Part shown: piece after piece, positions 18,282 to 21,308 of the stretch
Numbering within the stretch: the stretch's first letter is position 1
Layout: each line of letters starts with the position of its first letter
NCBI GenBank assembly: GCA_003427395.1
Contig: BFEA01000577.1
Span: 719,539 to 740,846 of the forward strand
Source: Chara braunii
Taxonomy: Eukaryota > Streptophyta > Charophyceae > Charales > Characeae
Direction of reading: 5' to 3'
Length of the DNA: 21,308 bases
The notes under the pieces: generated by a model
Told to the model about the DNA's origin: nothing
What the model saw: only the letters and a program-made list of their open reading frames with translations
Database searches by the model: none
Program-made: the position numbers and the translations under genes

Positions 18282-19608
18282 CCTGCCTTCTTTATACCGG
18301 TGGCTAAGACCTATTTCATCCAATGAGCGCACCAATCGGCCCTCGGGTTAGGTCCACCATTATCCTAGATGAGCGTTGTTTTAGAGACCCCTCATCAAGG
18401 TCTCCCTAAAGTTCTCTGCCCATCCTCCAAGCATATCAGCCAGCGCCACATCCCTAACTAGTCCCCCCCCCCAATCGATCACCAGTGGCTCACATTCCTT
18501 TTTCTTGGTTCCACCTTCTTCCGACTCCTATCCAACCTCTTCCTCATGTTCTCTCTCTCGTGCGGACTCAGACTTGGAGGTGAGAATAGACTTAGAAGCT
18601 CGGTCCCCTTCCAACATTCATCAGGCAACTTTACAGAGGGAGGCACAAAAGCAAAACCAGGCAAACGTCACACACAGGTCGGTCATCTCCTCACCGACCT
18701 TTTTCCCAGAAATGGTCTATCCACTGTTACTATCGGCAAGGTTTTCAGCCCAAACCTCCAGAACAGCTCAACCGTCACGAGCGCGGTACCCAGGTCTCGG
18801 CAAGGCATTCGCCCTTTCCTCCTTACCCAGAATACCCCATCCCGACTTGCCGCTCGTGTACCCACCGTTAATCTCGGGAATCACCCCGCACATCTCGGTA
18901 GGGCCATTGGAGCCAGCCGTTCAGGCATTCACTTCCATCGGTCCGATAAGGAACAGCTTTTCCCAAGCCATGCTACGAGAATGCTCTTAATCGCCTCCGA
19001 GGCTCCTTCCTTGCCCCATATGCAGTGGTCCCCCTGTTGTCTGCCGACAAGCAGCCGCCTCACCTGAAGAGGTTTCACATCCCACCTGGGCAAGGTCATC
19101 AAGCCATGCTCGGACCGCTCGGGTGAGAATACAACTAATCAGCCGACGAGACCAACCCTTGCCTGACAGTCCAGTGGCCTGACCCCCACACACGGAACCC
19201 GGTGAACTTCAAAGACGATGACCAGTTCGCGTCCCGCACCGGCCGGCGCAAACCAATCCTTTCCTTCCGAATGGCAAGACGCTCGAAATCCCAATCATGC
19301 AATCACAAGCCCCAAGTGGGACACACATCACAAAAGTGCCTTTCCCCTGGTGCACCCAGCGCTTCCTACCCTTAGCTCACAAATGTTTTCTCAGGACAGC
19401 CTATGCCACTCACCCCTGCTTTCCATACATAGTGCCCGGTTCCTTTTCGTGAGCATCTTCAAGGGGGAGCTAGTTTTTCCCTGGAGTCTAGCAACTCCCT
19501 TCATTCCCTTCATCTTCACTTCTGTGTCCGTTCATAGGGCAGGATTGTTCCTTCTCGATTACCGCTTGTGTTCGTATGAGGTTCCTTCAAGCATTTAAGT
19601 GCGGTGCA

Positions 19609-19627
19609 CGGAGCCCACTGGGCTCCG
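19609..19627. repeat. Perfect 8-bp hairpin
   Basis: CGGAGCCC and GGGCTCCG flank a 3-base loop. It is not followed by a T run on either strand, and I see no assigned role. Confidence 0.6.
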
Positions 19628-20011
19628 AAGAGAAGCAGAGAAGCACCCAGGTCGGTCGGATCACTCTGCCGTGGGATTTTCATTGGAACCCGGACTGGCC
19701 CGGAATCCCAACCGCCTGCCAGGTAACCGGAGCCCTTCTTTCACACGAAGAGGAAGGGTCCACCTGCGGCTTGCCCAAGGCTTCCCCGGTCTGACGAACA
19801 TCAGTCCAAGGGAAGGAGGACTAGAGTCATCTTCAAAGATGATAGCTGAGTAAAAGTGCAAACATGCATGTTCTTCCTCCGGGCCTGGCCTTGCCATGTG
19901 CCCAGCCACCCTCAAATCTGATTCTCTCAGAGGATAGAGCACACACAAGTCCATATTCCTTATCTTTACGTTTGTGTTCTCGGTCATGCGTCGGGCGCCC
20001 CCCTCGAGATC

Positions 20012-20034
20012 GTATGGGTCAATTTAACCCATAC
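20012..20034. repeat. Perfect 8-bp hairpin with 7-nt loop
   Basis: GTATGGGT and ACCCATAC flank CAATTTA. It stands alone, with no gene beside it. Confidence 0.6.
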
Positions 20035-20228
20035 TCGGCACCTCCACCATTTTGTCGGGGCCGAACCCTGAAGGACTTTTGAGCCTTGGTCGACCCCACT
20101 GCGAGTCCCACTTGGCTCGACCCGCCCACGCTCATTCTCAGGGCGCAGGTCGTTCGTCCGACGGGCACCCCCACCTAATGCTATGAGATGGATGGGGTTG
20201 GGCCAATAGGGCGACAGAGCTTGACATT

Positions 20229-20305
20229 GGGGATGTAGCTCAGCTCTCTAGCCGGGTGGTAGCCTCACTGGTCTAGGTCCGCAGGCGTAAGGTTTTCGAT
20301 TCTCC
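20229..20305 (+). pseudogene. tRNA-derived relic (tRNA-Ala-like head)
   Basis: GGGGATGTAGCTCAG (20229-20243) matches, from memory, the first 15 bases of plant tRNA-Ala genes: acceptor strand, positions 8-9 and the start of the D arm (A box). After an insertion of about 10 bases there is GGTGGTAG, and 38 bases later a B-box-like GGTTTTCGATTC (20291-20302). The TGGTAG to TCGAT distance is within a base of that in tRNA-Ala. The 3' acceptor strand is not found and no clean cloverleaf folds, so it is not a working tRNA. It may be a pseudo-tRNA or the head of a SINE. Confidence 0.4.
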
Positions 20306-20384
20306 GTTTGTCTTACCAGGCAATTGCTCCTTCCAATACTCAGGCAGTCCAGGGAGGTTCATTGAGAGCTTTCTCTTCTTTACG

Positions 20385-20419
20385 GTGCGTAGGCTAAGCG
20401 TTCTCCTTAGGCCACGCAC
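20385..20419. repeat. Hairpin with 14-nt arms
   Basis: GTGCGTAGGCTAAG and CTTAGGCCACGCAC pair at 12 of 14 positions around a 7-base loop. It lies about 80 bp downstream of the tRNA-like relic and could be part of the same SINE-like unit. Confidence 0.6.
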
Positions 20420-21222
20420 TCCTTCACTAACGGCCCTAGTTTCCTATAGCATCATCGAGGCGGCTCATCCCTCTCCCCCTAGCCCATATCTTTCCTCTAG
20501 TCGGCCTACGCATACATCTCCCAGGTCTCGTGACCGCCCTTAGTCCTTCCAAGCGGCCGTACCAAGCTCGTGACCCAGGCACAACCACACATCACGACAA
20601 AGTCAGGCTCCAACCCCATCCCCGACCCTTAGCCTTTTCAGGTCGCGCTAGTCATGCAATCGTCAAAGCCCGAAGTCCATCCCGGCCATTCGAGATTCAA
20701 ACCCCCTTTCCCTCCTTACGGTCCCATGTCGCACAATCCCTTCATTGCCAGATCGTCCAAGCCACTTACCTGCAACACATCCAAATAAACATGACAATGG
20801 CATACGTCCGTCCCCGATGGGGTCAACACACCGCCCCTCATGCAAGTCCAAGTCTTCCCTTTCCTTTTTCCATGCTTTTGGGTGCTTTNCTTCCTTCCTC
20901 ACAGTCAAACCACACTCTTCTTACTCGGGCATGCAGTCGAGGAGGTGGTTGAGTCGACTGACCTTGTCCAAAACAACACTCCTTTTTGCTCTCACCAACG
21001 TCCTCAATAGTCGCGTATCCTCTCCTTCTTGGTGGGACAAGGGACCGGCAGCCCTTCCCTTGCCCTCGCTTTCCACCAAGTGGGGACCAAGTTCCTTTCC
21101 GTTCGTTCCCTAGCAATGTAACGGTGAGGATAGAAGTTAGCCACATGCCATGGAGGGGAAGGGGGGACGGAAGGCTTTAGGGGTTAAGGAATTTTGAAGG
21201 AACGGAGGAAGATGAGGGGGGG

Positions 21223-21226
<4 letters not shown>
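20420..21226. other. Pyrimidine-rich spacer, no gene recognised
   Basis: The plus strand is rich in C and T. There is one N at 20889. Short open frames on both strands show no motif. Confidence 0.4.

Positions 21227-21308
<82 letters not shown>
21227..21308 (+). repeat. (GA)41 dinucleotide microsatellite, runs off the window
   Basis: Uninterrupted GA repeats extend from 21227 to the last base. The true length is unknown. Confidence 0.98.

Larger units (their letters stand above)
18282..20228. other. Spacer upstream of the paralogue array, no supported gene
   Basis: I searched the minus strand for a fifth paralogue and found none of the family landmarks. Open frames on plus (for example 18505-18990, 18546-19067 and 19218-19598) have no recognisable motif, and long plus-strand frames here overlap each other in different frames. 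A C-rich run occurs at about 18463-18473. Confidence 0.45.

Noticed and set aside
18381-18971. Minus-strand frame from an ATG at 18971 with protein-like stretches and several TGA/TAG codons, as a possible fifth decayed gene
   Set aside because: About six stops in 197 codons is close to what random sequence gives, and none of the landmarks of the four paralogues appear. The protein-like wording is not enough support.
19218-19598. 126-codon plus-strand open frame with a hydrophobic C-terminal half
   Set aside because: No motif or homology is recognisable. The composition is like surrounding spacer that is pyrimidine-rich on plus, which gives spurious Leu/Phe/Ser-rich frames.

Overview
The window looks like repeat-dense nuclear DNA from a large eukaryotic genome. 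It holds no intact gene that I can recognise. Its ends are simple-sequence tracts: a GAA/GGA purine tract near the left end and a (GA)41 run at the right end. The best-supported content is a decayed Ty3/gypsy-type LTR retrotransposon on the minus strand, plus a compact minus-strand array of four related genes I cannot assign to any family. From memory, the wording of the reverse transcriptase and RNase H resembles retroelement proteins of charophyte green algae (Chara type). A tRNA-Ala-like relic near 20.2 kb begins like plant tRNA-Ala genes. I take a streptophyte alga as a low-confidence guess; a fungal source cannot be excluded from sequence alone.

Layout. 1-6.46 kb holds microsatellites, several short degenerate tandem repeats, an exact 95-bp duplication beside an N, and a minus-strand relic of a C5-cytosine DNA methyltransferase C-terminus (about 1160-1534). 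6.46-6.9 kb is a chain of seven short perfect or near-perfect hairpins. It lies just beyond a candidate polypurine tract (6963-6978, minus strand), so probably inside or next to a 3' LTR. 7.05-14.43 kb is the retroelement, read right to left: gag with a CCHC knuckle, a short linker, protease, [reverse transcriptase], RNase H, integrase, and an extra ORF after pol carrying a SUMO-interaction-like motif. The reverse transcriptase block (about 10003-10812) lies in the opposite orientation to everything else in the element. Stops, frameshifts and a lost integrase catalytic glutamate show that the copy is dead.

14.72-18.28 kb contains four minus-strand paralogues of about 250-260 codons, 112-227 bp apart and without visible introns. 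Each carries one or two inactivating lesions. Shared motifs fall at nearly the same residue numbers in all four copies. No LTR is visible between this array and gag, and four of the six ambiguous bases of the window cluster there. The array may therefore be cargo of the element, a separate mobile unit, or host genes beside an element that lost its 5' LTR. 18.3-21.2 kb is mostly non-coding, with a few hairpins and the tRNA-like relic.

The retroelement proteins would have acted together: Gag forms the particle, protease cuts the polyprotein, reverse transcriptase and RNase H make cDNA, and integrase inserts it. This copy can no longer do so. The function of the four-paralogue family is unknown.
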